From positions 1 to 64,000 of the forward strand of contig JACEFZ010024486.1 in NCBI GenBank assembly GCA_014155875.1: a stretch of 64,000 nt of DNA. Reading direction: 5' to 3'. Position numbers and translations under genes: made by a program. The notes under the pieces are model-generated. The model was not told where the DNA came from, did no database searches, and saw only the letters and a program-made list of their open reading frames with translations. This DNA comes from Cepaea nemoralis. Its lineage: Eukaryota; Mollusca; Gastropoda; Stylommatophora; Helicidae. Below are positions 23,708 to 34,728 of this stretch, piece by piece. Position 1 is the first letter of the stretch. Every line of letters starts with the position of its first letter.

Positions 23708-24314
23708 GTAAACATTTGTCCATTTGTGAACATTTCATTGAACATGATTTAAACCTCAGCTCTGATATGTCAGTTGTATGAATGTCTGATTGCTATTCTG
23801 TAAACATCTGCCAAGATTGACACTTTTTTCTCCTTATTGTAGGTTTTGTTTTTAAACGTCAGCCAGACTTCATGTATTTCTTCTGTCTCGCTACATCTAT
23901 TTTTGCATGGGACGTAATTGTGTTACACTGGTTATGTTTTCTTATGCATTTGCCTCTTCTACTGAAGCATACACTCAATCCCATACTATGTGACAATCCT
24001 TTGATTTAAATGTTTATGTGAAGGTTTGTGTATAATTGTTTGTTAGGTCTAATCTGAAGAAGTCCAGCCCAGCCTCATCATTCAATTAGATATCTAATCA
24101 TATTTGTGCGTTCAGGTAGATGTCACACCTAGCTAATGATACCCTTTCTTAAAATGACTGTAGTTGCTCATGTGTCAGAATATCGGTTGTACCTTAAATG
24201 AGCCGCTATCGCTATTTTAAGGCTGAAGGTTCCTGTATGCACGTTGGAGTCAATGCTTGTAGTGTCTAATGTATTTGATCTTCACTTCTGTAAATTCCAG
24301 TCAATGCATGTGAA

Positions 24315-25519
24315 TATTTGTTATGCCGTGTTTAACTGAAATTGTACACATTTTTCACAGATGTTCTTATGCAGTGTTTAACCCTTTACCAGGCAGACGC
24401 TTGTCTGTTTTTTAGCCCTGAACGGGCAAGATTTTTTCAGGTTCGGTAAAATTTCAGGTTGCGTTACTAAAAACATCACAAATAAGGTGTTAGTCAACCA
24501 ATTTTAGTTAAATAAACAACACAATGAAGGGAAAAGCAAGCAGAATATCTTAGTCACGTGATTGTTGCCGGTAATCCATATATGAACACAAATATTTACA
24601 AAATACAGCATATTGTTTGTGATTTAAAGTCCGGCTCACGACTGCTAATGCAAAGTAACACTTTTCACTATCTAGCTTTGATTAATAGTCAACTTCGTGC
24701 CCTTTAATGTCACTTAAATTGAACCTAGCGAAATCTCGGCTATCACTTGAAGAATCGCCGGAATCCATTTTAAAAAACTAAGCGTAAAAAACCCCGAAAA
24801 CTATTTTAAAATCCATTAAAATTCATAGCAGGCGCTTGCAAATGGCGGCCACGTTGTCAAGCTATCAGCGAAAGTAACTGTCGGAAGTATCGGAAAGCCG
24901 AGAGATCGCGTTTTTACAATTACAATGCATAATAGTAACGGGCGGTTTCAGACGATCTGCCCGTACCGGGCATCGTATGGAAATGGACGATTTGCCTGGT
25001 AAAGGGTTAACTGAAAATGTACACATTCTCACAGATGTTCTTATGCAGTGTTTAAACTGAAATTGTACCCATTTCTCACAGATGTTCTTATGCAGTGTTT
25101 AACTGAAATTGTACCTATTTCTCACAGATGTTCTTATGCAGTGTTTTACTGAAATTGTACACATTCTCACAGATGTTCTTATGCAGTGTTTTACTGAAAT
25201 TGTACAAATTTCCTACAGATGTTTCTTATGCAGTGTTTTACTGAAATTGTATACATTTCTCACAGATGTTTCTTATGCAGTGTTTTACTGAAATTGTACA
25301 CATTTCTCACAGATGTTCTTATGCAGGTTTACTGAAATGTTACACATTTCTCACAGGTGTGTCCATACGCTCACTTCTGTAAATGCTTAACTGAAATTGT
25401 ACACCTTTCTCACAGATGTTCTTATGCCTTGTTTAACTAAAATTTACTAATTTCTCACAGATATGTCAATACGTTCACGTCTGTAAGTTTTTAACTGAAA
25501 TTGTATGCATTTCTCACAG
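24315..25519 (+). repeat. Tandem array of splice-acceptor-like 45-bp units upstream of the coiled-coil exon (right arm)
   Basis: About twelve units are interrupted by the piggyBac MITE at 24,378-25,010. Each unit reads ACTGAAATTGTACACATTTC, then TCACAGATGTTCTTATGCAG. The CACAG and following bases match the true acceptor of the exon at 25,520 (TTTCTCACAG, then ATGCCTCAATACATTCACTT). Units near 25,355 and 25,460 retain more of the exon start (ATGTCAATACGTTCACGTCTG). The array therefore looks like repeated duplication of an intron-exon boundary, giving many candidate 3' splice sites in a row. Confidence 0.85.
24378..25010 (-). mobile_element. piggyBac-type MITE (right arm)
   Basis: Mirror of 15,559-16,190. 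It has TTAA at 24,378-24,381 and 25,007-25,010 and ends CCCTTTACCAGGCA/TGCCTGGTAAAGGG. The short acidic reading frame is on the minus strand, starting near 24,768. Confidence 0.92.
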
Positions 25520-26313
25520 ATGCCTCAATACATTCACTTCTAGAGCGACTGGATGCCCTTCACAATGTCACTGATGTGGTACAGGAGCTGCGGACAGATC
25601 TGGATGCTTGTAAAACACAGATGGACCCTGTCGAAGGAATGAGAGAAAGTTTAGAGAATATAGCCTCACATTGTGACATTCTTATACATGCTTCACGTAC
25701 TCAAGTGGAAACCAGATTTGAGCAGTTCCAGGCCAGCCAGTTGACCCAGATACAACACTTTGAGAAAGAACTGTCCCAGATGCAGACGTCGTTGAGCAAA
25801 ACTGACTCGGAAATGAAAGATGTGGCTAACTTTGTCAACGTCCTTAGTGAGCAGTTTGCAGACAGGATCAGAACTCTGACAGAACCTGAAGATCAGCTGC
25901 CGGCTGTAGAGAACAGTGCACAAATTGCGTGTCAACATCAAAACAACAGTTTATCCGATCTTGATGGTCGGTTGTGTCACCTGGAGACTGTTACTGACGA
26001 CGGTGTGAAAGGGTGCACAGAGGAGCTTGCAGAACTGGAAACAAAGAATGGGCCAATGGAGGAGCAGATGGGTGGAGAAAGTGACAGCGTAATCCTGGAA
26101 AAGTTACATACCATTGGGTTACAAGTGTGCTTGTCGGATGAGAATGATGGATGCAAACTTGGTTGTTTTGACAAGCCACTGCCACCTGTAGAGAAGGCAA
26201 TGACCCTTCGAGAAGAGGTGATGACCAGTAGAGAGGAGGAGATGAGTCGTAGAGAGGAGGTGATGACCCGTAGAGAGGAGGAGATGACCCATAGAGAGGA
26301 GGCATCACTGCAG
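25520..26313 (+). CDS. Coiled-coil/C1q gene, exon B (large coiled coil, phase 1-0)
   Basis: A 794-nt exon after TTTCTCACAG, ending CTGCAG before GTGAGT. After completing a split Asp codon it is open for 264 codons. The product is an acidic, Glu/Gln/Leu/Asp-rich coiled coil (LLERLDALHNVTDVVQELR, then FEKELSQMQTSLSKTDSEM). It ends with five successive seven-residue repeats (MTLREEV, MTSREEE, MSRREEV, MTRREEE, MTHREEA). Coiled coils next to C1q domains usually drive trimer or higher oligomer formation. The open frame continues a little into the intron, but the GT donor is strong. The left-arm copy has a one-base frameshift. Confidence 0.75.
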
Positions 26314-26427
26314 GTGAGTTGCATGACCAGCTATTATCTGTTTCATTTTCCACAGGAAACGAACAAGTTTTTTAGTACACTAGGTCAAATATCCCTGTAC
26401 TTGCCTTAAGCCACAATAGATGGCTCC

Positions 26428-27022
26428 TGTCAACAACTCAACTGACAGGCACTATCGGATACTTCTCCCACACCAAACAAGAAAACTTGCAAGTCGTGTG
26501 CGAGGAAAATAACTGGTACATTTTATTGCCGTTGGCTCGCTACAAGCAGGTAACAGTCGCTAGTAAACACACAACATAAAGCCACAGAAATTATCTATCA
26601 CTAGTTGCTAATGCCTATGCTAACTCTCTATCTATTTAGTTAAACACAAACCCCTATCGCTACTCTAACGAGGTGCACACTACAAGTCCTGTCCTCCCGT
26701 CTGACGTTCTTTCATCCCGTCGTCACACACCCACGCGGATCGACCTTGACCTTGGTGCGTGTTGCCTCACATGGCACGCTGATCGCAGACGTGGTATGTT
26801 GAGTGGATACTCAACTTCTCCGTGGCTACCACGAGGCGTGGATGCTATCGTGATTAGAGTGCTAACTCTCTGAACAACGCCTGCGTGTCTCATGAGGGAA
26901 TGGACTAACCATCTCCCATTACCTCATCTCCCCTGCCCTTACCTCGGGCACCGTATCACCTCCTGGCCTCTTCAAGATTGACTGCTCTTCCTGGCGGAGG
27001 GGATGCGGTCGAGTCTTTGACA
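26428..27022 (-). repeat. 3' LTR of the gypsy element (right arm)
   Basis: About 595 bp, TGTCAACAACTC to CGAGTCTTTGACA on the plus strand. It carries a few extra bases relative to the other LTRs (for example CACACCCACGCGG), consistent with independent indels or errors. Confidence 0.88.
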
Positions 27023-27089
27023 CACACCCACCCCTCCTGTGTTGCGTCATCAACTTTCACTCATTGGTTGTGACGCAAGAGGTTTCTAA

Positions 27090-29260
27090 AAAAAAAATTT
27101 AATGTCTCTAATTTTTTTTTTTTTGTCAAAGACTCTAGATAACCTGGCTTTGGGCACTCTAATAGACTTCTACTGACTATTGTCACAATGTAGCAAAACT
27201 TTACTTGGCTACTGGCAATCGCCACAAACTTGACTGGTTGGCGTGAGCCCCTCTTCTCACATGCTATATTATATTTATTAGAGGTATGTCTGAACCGGAC
27301 CGTTGTCTTATAAGACCTGCCCTCACATAGTAAATTAACTTACTACCCATACAAAGTTGACTTTTTTTAGGGTCAACACATGAATTGCTTCATGTCCCCC
27401 ATATAATATTTAACAACCATTATACAAGAGTGTGTGCGACAGGCTTTACCTACTTCGCTTCCGCGTGTAAAGTCCTATTCACTGTTAAGTTAGTTTTTTC
27501 GTTGTCTATTATGTCCCCTGACCCGAAGTTATTCCCTTTGATCTAGAAAAAGTGTATGTAATTTATCTGTTTGTTTTTCTGATTGTTTGTGTGTTTGGAT
27601 GTAATTAATCTACTAATCTAACTTCTAACCTATGTTTCTACCTCCTATGTGTATGTATGTTAGTATTTTAAGTGTCATAATTTGGTTAAATGTGGCCACA
27701 AACAGGTGTATAACACTAATTCGTGACTACATTCCCTTGTTATGAAACCCAAAATACTGTAATCTAAGTTCTAAACTATCTTACAGACACACATTCACAC
27801 TAACACATTCTCAATAACGAAAACCAACACTAACACAGAAACATTAAAAGTCGCGCCAGGCAGCAGAAGAATTTGCTGACTGATCTCACTCTCTCCGTCT
27901 ATTTTCCATTCGCTCTCACTTTCACACTTCTGTCACACTTCTTTCATCCTTAATTCTGTCACACATCTTTTATCCTTCCCACTAATCATTCCGATTATTT
28001 AAAAACCTTGGAGTGACACTGTACAGGTTTGGCTCAGTTTGAGATAGTTGAGCCCAATGACTGTGCGACTGCACGAGTCATGTATTTACACTATATTTAC
28101 ATGGACGAGAAAGGGTTGATGGTTTATCCCCTTGGTCTCATCATCTATTACATTATACTAAACTACAACTTCTAAATCCTAACATAATAATATTAATTCT
28201 ATAATATGTATTTAATGTGTTAACTAAATTTTGTCATGTTAATTATATGCTATGTGTATATTAATCGTTATGTTTATCTAATCTAAGGGATGTAATCTAA
28301 CTATTTAAATGTAATTAATGTGACGTGAGTTATGTACCTTAATTACATGGATAAAATGAACACCAATTATGTACTTTTCTAACACTATTTTAAGTAATGT
28401 TTTTAAATGCATAAAGAAATTATATGAGTGATATTCTTAATCTAAATGGTGTAAATGATGTATGTTCACTTATCTAATCTTTTTCTCCTATTCTGATGTA
28501 AAATGATGATATTACTAAATGGTAATATTTGATAGGTGGTATGGTTTCATTAAGATGGAATGAACTGAACCGAAATGAAGCTAAGTGAAATATAACAACC
28601 TAAATGGTACTATTCCTATCAAACTTTTGATTTAGCTTGTAATTAACTATTTTTACGTCTACATTAATATTCTAATTTAATTCTAATGGGTTAATTACTG
28701 TACTACTACACTATTAAAATAAATGAGAACTATTATATTTCCTAACCTACATCTGATTTATCACTATCTTAAAATATTATATTACATATTCACAATAAGT
28801 TTATATACATGGTATTCAGCTACCTCAGGTTAGTTGTTGCCTTCATGATTGTACATTGGTTTTATAGGCATAATATATATACACACTTTGCCTGGGTATC
28901 TGAAATACATTGCACAGTCATACTAGTGTTCTATCGGTAGTGCACGTGTAGAGTTCGCTGGTGTCGTAGCTCAGTCTTTTCATGTCTGTAATAAGCATTG
29001 TTCTGACACTGTTTTCTGCGCTTCACACAAATGATACACGGAATGGAGCTTAGTTGGTAATGAGCTGTCCTATTTCACACGGTGATATCTACGTTTTGCA
29101 GCACAGTTCTTCACTTGATGTCTATGGACACATGATAGTTCACTGTTATTGGTACATGATTAAGCACATAATGTCGATGTATATGTAACCCTATTTTACA
29201 TAGAATAATATAATATATTCATGTACTAACTATCACTCTACATTTATCTGTGGGATTTCA
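27090..29260 (-). other. Non-coding interior of the gypsy element (right arm)
   Basis: Mirror of 11,324-13,530. It is AT-rich with no integrase motif and no open frame worth noting. Confidence 0.65.
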
Positions 29261-29262
29261 GG

Positions 29263-30713
29263 TATTTCTACCCTAGATGGTCTACTTAGGGTATCAGCCA
29301 GAATGTTGTCCTTACCCTTGATATTTCTATACTAAAGGTATAGTTTTGAAGGATCAGAGACCACCGTATATCCGGTCATTTCGATGCACACCACTCTGGA
29401 TGACCGTGATGGGAGAATTGTCGGTCTGGACAATGAAGTGCACACCAGCCAGAAATCGATGGAGCTTTCTCACCGCATAGATGACGCTTAGGGCCTTCCA
29501 ACTCTGATATGGAATATCGGACTCGGCAGTGTGATCTTACGGCTCACGTAGCAAATCGGATGGAAGATGCCCTCATAAAATTTGCCTAGTACTGCAGCGA
29601 TGGAGATCCTGCTGGCATCTGTCCTAAGATAATAAACGAGCCTAGGGTTAGGCAAGCGGAGGATTGGTACATTACTAAAAAGAATTTTCAATTTTGACAA
29701 TGCAGAAATTAATAATGCATCTTTCACATCCAATTTACAGATGCTTTTAAAACATTGGAAATACACTTGTAATTTCCGCTAAATTTGGAATAAATTTACT
29801 ATAGTAATTTACTAATCCTAGAAGGCTTCTGACCTGTTTTTTCGTGGTAGGAATGGTCAGATTCATAATTTTTGTAATAATCCTATTGTCAGTCTTGAGC
29901 TGACCTTGAGAGATGACATGACCCAAAAATTCAATTTCTTTTAGGCCTAGTTCAACTTTGCTCGGTTTGACAGTGAGACCGAAGAGTCGCAACCTATCAA
30001 AGACATGTCTGAGTTTCAGTAAGTGTGTTGTCCAGTCTTCAGTATGGACACATATATCATCTATATAGGTCACAGTATTCGTCACTCCATGCAATAGATC
30101 TCTAGTTAAGCGTACGAAAGTGGCAGGAGCATTTTGAAGTCCGAAAGGAAGAAATCGCCATTCGTACAGTCCTAAAGGTGTTGAAAACGCAGTAAGATGC
30201 ATAGATTGAACCTGCATAGGGACCTGCCAATATCCCTTAGTAAGATCTAGTTTTGAAAAGATTTTTGAAGTAGACATGTCTAGGATAAGATCTTCGCAGG
30301 AAGGAATAGGTTCTGCGTCGATCTTAGTGATGCTGTTGAGTTTTTCGATAGTCCACGCACAGACGAATTGTGGAATCTTTCTTCTTAACTAGGACGATTG
30401 GAAAAGAGTACTCAGATGTAGACTTTTGGATAATCCCACTAGCTTCTAAATTAAGAATTTCCTTATTTAGATTTTCCCTATAGCTGAGTGGGATAGAGTA
30501 CGGCCTGCATTTGATAGGCCTAGAGTCCGAAAGAAGAATGGAGTGTTCGATTCTGTCCGTCCTACTGGGATGTCAGAGAATATTGTCTTTGTACTCAGTA
30601 ACTAATGTTACTAATTGTCGTTGTTGAATGTCTGTTAGTCCCTGATCTATATGTATACTGTCCATTGTCGCCGTTTGTCTACAATATGAACAGGTAGTTC
30701 CATTCCGTCGTCG
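29263..30713 (-). pseudogene. Gypsy pol fragment: reverse transcriptase and RNase H (right arm)
   Basis: The same protein as at 9,848-11,323. The longest open pieces are 29,747-30,277 (176 codons, with FSKLDLTKGYWQ, YIDD and GLVNYYSKFIPN) and 29,488-29,766 (the start of RNase H). This arm keeps frame across the RT-connection boundary where the left arm breaks (10,684). It is broken instead near 29,535, where three bases are missing beside SRKIT, and at about 29,760. The extra A after VDYRK is shared with the left arm, so that frameshift predates the duplication or is real. Confidence 0.88.
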
Positions 30714-31545
30714 TCTACCTGATTCAGTACGGTGGTGGTGCTAAGTGCGTATTCTGTTAACTCACTAGTGTATTGTGCCATTGTCGGAACTGCCAGACTC
30801 GCTAACTAGTGTAGGTTGCGTGTTGTATGTCCTGTCGTCTGATCACTAGGTGTTGGTGCAGCTATGTTCGTCTTCGTTCTAACAGTATTTGCTTTCTGTT
30901 ACTAACCTAGTTAATTTCTGTAAGTGTTGTGCAGCCAAGTCTCATCTGCTTGGCCAAAAATAGTTCCATCGTGACCGGTAAATAAAGAGAAAGTAGGACC
31001 AAAAATATGAATAACTGCTTTTAACTAAATACAAATAACATCATAATGTTTAAATAAATAAATATATTCATTTAATAATTCAAATAAACAAATAATAAAT
31101 AATATAAAGCACAGATTCAGGCGAGCAGCCGCTTGGCGATTTTGTAAACACTCGATTGCTGTATGCAAATGACCCTAGGACGAACTGTTTGTCAATCATT
31201 CTACGTCTAGAGGCGCAGCGCTATTTTTAGTTTTCAAAAATCGATATTGTCGGCTGGCTGTGTATCGCTCCGCCATGAATCATGTTTGGTGCTTATTCAT
31301 AAATAAATTGGTAAATACATAAATAAATATGAGAAAATAAGAATATTACTACTTACAGCTTTGAAGAATACATGATTTCACTAAATAAACATTTCATAAG
31401 CACAATTAAACAATCTATTTCGTCACGATAGGCACATTTTCTAGCCCGCAAATTGTTCTCGTCTGCACAGATTACCGTCACTGACACAAATTAGATCCTA
31501 GTCCAGAGCCGTGGCTGAGTGGATTAGCTTGAACTTTCGTTCAAG

Positions 31546-31562
31546 CACCACTTCTGACACCA
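31546..31562 (-). promoter_or_regulatory. Primer-binding site, tRNA-Leu type (right arm)
   Basis: The plus strand reads CACCACTTCTGACACCA, the 3' acceptor and CCA end of a tRNA-Leu-like sequence. Upstream on the plus strand are GTGGCTGAGTGGATTAGC and GTTCAAGCACC. Together they look like a shortened tRNA lacking the anticodon arm. Confidence 0.7.
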
Positions 31563-31576
31563 CAATTATCCTTGCC

Positions 31577-32169
31577 TGTCAACAACTCAACTGACAGGCA
31601 CTATCGGATACTTCTCCCACACCAAACAAGAAAACTTGCAAGTCGTGTGCGAGGAAAATAACTGGTACATTTTATTGCCGTTGGCTCGCTACAAGCAGGT
31701 AACAGTCGCTAGTAAACACACAACATAAAGCCACAGAAATTATCTATCACTAGTTGCTAATGCCTATGCTAACTCTCTATCTATTTAGTTAAACACAAAA
31801 CCCCTATCGCTACTCTAACGAGGTGCACACTACAAGTCCTGTCCTCCCGTCTGACGTTCTTTCATCCCGTCGTCACACACCACGCGGATCGACCTTGACC
31901 TTGGTGCGTGTTGCCTCACATGGCACGCTGATCGCAGACGTGGTATGTTGAGTGGATACTCAACTTCTCCGTGGCTACCACGAGGCGTGATGCTATCGTG
32001 ATTAGAGTGCTAACTCTCTGAACAACGCCTGCGGGTCTCATGAGGGAATGGACAACCATCTCCCATTACCTCATCTCCCCTGCCCTTACCTCGGGCACCG
32101 TATCACCTCCTGGCCTCTTCAAGATTGACTGCTCTTCCTGGCGGAGGGGATGCGGTCGAGTCTTTGACA
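31577..32169 (-). repeat. 5' LTR of the gypsy element (right arm)
   Basis: 593 bp, TGTCAACAACTC to CTTTGACA on the plus strand, followed outward by CTCC, the complement of the GGAG target duplication. Confidence 0.9.
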
Positions 32170-32639
32170 CTCCCATATTTTCACTGACCGATCAGCTCAT
32201 GGTTGATAAAAGGGTCGGCATCGTGCCAACCACCTTTACTGCCCAATGCATTCTGGGTACCCAGTATAGGCTGGCTCATTCTGGGCTTCCTGGTCAAGTT
32301 TTACAAATCTGAAACTCCCAGCCGCTGATCAAACCTGGAGCCATCTAGCCACTGTCAGTATGGCCCCTAAATTTCCGTAGTTTGTTAACACTAGAGAAGC
32401 AATTGTTGCTATTAAATTGCATCAGACAGAACCATCCAACTACGATCACACCCGTATGCACAAGTACTAGGTGGAGACTTTAAAAGTGTTATAGAAATTA
32501 CAATAATTATCCTTTTGTAACCTGTCAGTATTGTTGTTAAGGGTTTCAAGTGTTAAGCATGTGATATCATGATGCAGATGAACATGGTGATGTCACAATG
32601 GCAGCTTAAAAGATGGTCGCCCCACTTTTAACATGCACC

Positions 32640-32900
32640 AAAGAGGAGCAATGTTCTGTTACCCATTTTTCAATCAACGAAGGGGTGAAACCTGTAGAAA
32701 TGCAAACTGCATTCGAAAACACAGCTGTGGGAGATTTGACAGCAGACCGCTTTGCGTTGGTTTTCACACAGTGGTATGGTTTACTGATAGCTTTGAAAGA
32801 AATGGCAAACTACTGAACATAAACCATTCCAAGAAATCATAATCGGCCATAAAATGCCGGGGTGACTGCAATGTCCTGTAAAGGATATGCAACTAACTGT
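32640..32900 (+). mobile_element. tRNA-derived SINE copy (right arm)
   Basis: Mirror of 7,640-7,905. It has the same core and the same CTGTAAAGGATATGCAAC tail. Confidence 0.7.
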
Positions 32901-33181
32901 TAGAGTTTTACCATTGCTTTTTTAATAAGAAGTCGACATTGACGCCAGCGCTCTCATCCTTGAAGTCTCGTCAACATCTGCCATGACACTGCTTCATATT
33001 GATTGTAGGAAGGGGCTGTGTCTGTTTTATGTTTTTGTTTCTATTCAAAGAAAGCCCTTGTTAGAGCACTCAGTTACTACAGTGTCCAAACATTGTAGAT
33101 ATTTTGTGTTTTCAGTTATCATTATGTTTCATCTCTATAGCGTAGATTGTTTGTATTGTAACCTGATACTTGTACAGGTAC

Positions 33182-33680
33182 CATCTGAGCATACAATATA
33201 TATCTAGAAAACCATCTGAACATACAATATATACCTAGAAAACCATCTGAACATATATACCTAGAAAACCATATGAACATAAACAATATATATCTAGAAA
33301 ACCATCTGAACATATATACCTAGAAAACCATCTGAACATATATACCTAGAAAACCATATGAACATAAACAATATATATCTAGAAAACCATCTGAACATAA
33401 ACAATATATATCTAGAAAACCATCTGAACATAAACAATATATATCTAGAAAACCATCTGAACATAAACAATATATATCTAGAAAACCATCTGAACATAAA
33501 CAATATATACCTAGAAAACCATCTGAACATACAATATATACCTAGAAAACCATCTGAACATAAACAATATATATCTAGAAAACCATCTGAACATAAACAA
33601 TATATACCTAGAAAACCATCTGAACATAAACAATATATATCTAGAAAACCATCTGAACATAAACAATATATATCTAGAAG
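33182..33680. repeat. 33-bp minisatellite (right arm)
   Basis: Reverse complement of 6,891-7,382, with unit AACCATCTGAACATAAAC, then AATATATATCTAGAA. Unit order is largely mirrored, with a few length differences. The repetitive NNIYLENHLNI frame is not a gene. Confidence 0.95.
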
Positions 33681-33779
33681 ACAAACAATGCTGGGCTTGA
33701 TTCAGTAATGGAGATGCAAACTATTGAACTAAATGACTTCTTGTGACTGTTAGTGTGAACATGTGCACTTATAGTCTAT

Positions 33780-34240
33780 CTGGTTTTTTTTTTTTTTATG
33801 TTGCATATCCCTTACAGGACGTTGCAGTCAACACCAGCATTTTTCAGCTGCTGTTGATGTACTTATTTTGTTTTTGTTTTTTTTGTGTGCATATCCTTTA
33901 CAGGACATCGCTGTTAACAGCAGCATCTTTCAGCTGTATGTTGATTTCTTGGCAAGATTACGCTCAGTAGTTTGCCATTGCTTTCTGAGCGGCCGGCTCA
34001 CATACCCCGTAAGTTATCGACATGATTCGAACCACTGCTGATTCTCACCGTTGTCACGTTAACTATGAGAGTATACAAGATTACGGAGAAAAGTCGCTAA
34101 CCTCTAGGCCAGGAAGCCGGTGTTGATGTACTAGGCAAGTTTTTACGTTCAGTAGTTTGCCATTGCTTTCTGACTGACCGGCTCCCATACCAACATGTTA
34201 TAACACAACGCGACACGGTCTGCTGCATTTCGAACGCCTG
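33780..34240 (-). mobile_element. tRNA-derived SINE copies (right arm)
   Basis: Mirror of 6,330-6,800. The B-box-like TGATTCGAACCAC (complement) is at about 34,022, and T-rich tails lie near 33,785 and 33,870. Confidence 0.72.
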
Positions 34241-34373
34241 GTAAGCAGCTCACGAACCGCGTTTGCAAGCCTTTGGCCATGGAGACGGCTAGTCTATCTG
34301 TAGTGGTTTGTTGTGTGAATACTGACAGTTTAATACTCACCTGCCCTAACTGATTGTTGTCTCTAATATTTAG

Positions 34374-34428
34374 ATGGACAATGTGGAGTCAACTGTGTCC
34401 TCCCAGCCACCGGCTGTGAAAGTGACTG
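34374..34428 (+). CDS. Coiled-coil/C1q gene, exon C (55 nt, phase 0-1)
   Basis: After CTCTAATATTTAG comes ATGGACAATGTGGAG; the exon ends ACTG before GTAAGT. It encodes MDNVESTVSSQPPAVKVT, a Ser/Thr/Pro-type linker. Exon B ends in phase 0 and this begins in phase 0. It ends in phase 1, as exon D requires. The leading ATG could alternatively be a start codon of a shorter transcript. The following intron is only 47 nt. Confidence 0.6.
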
Positions 34429-34475
34429 GTAAGTTCATCTTTTAGATTTACTTGTGTGGTCATGCCTCCCTACAG

Positions 34476-34559
34476 ATGTGAAGATTCAGTGTACCCTGCA
34501 GCCCCTAATTGTTTCTCAACTTGGAGAAAGGGAGAAGAGCGCTACAGCACAGCCCCCTG
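34476..34559 (+). CDS. Coiled-coil/C1q gene, exon D (84 nt, phase 1-1)
   Basis: The acceptor TGCCTCCCTACAG precedes it and the donor GTGAGATT follows CCCCCTG. It encodes VKIQCTLQPLIVSQLGERE and onward to TAQPP, a linker with one Cys. Both boundaries are phase 1. The next compatible acceptor downstream on this strand is the C1q exon at 47,137 (phase 1). The open frame runs on past the donor as far as the 38-bp minisatellite, so a read-through 3' end here is an alternative. Confidence 0.6.
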
Positions 34560-34728
34560 GTGAGATTGTACATATGTACGAAGGAGTGCCTACATCAGTA
34601 GATGCAAGCCATTGTCAGTGCTCAGACCTTCTGAATGCCAGTACCCGGAACTCAGGAGTGACAGTTCTAAGTTTTCCACAAGATTCTCAGCCTTCATTTA
34701 ATTGTGGCCTACAACCTCTCCATTTGAG

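Larger units (their letters stand above)
26428..32169 (-). mobile_element. Ty3/gypsy LTR retrotransposon (right arm)
   Basis: Mirror of 8,391-14,141. The LTRs are at 31,577-32,169 (5') and 26,428-27,022 (3'), and the primer site is at 31,546-31,562. It lies in the intron between exons B and C of the coiled-coil/C1q gene, in antisense orientation to that gene. It carries only the reverse transcriptase-RNase H frame. Confidence 0.9.
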
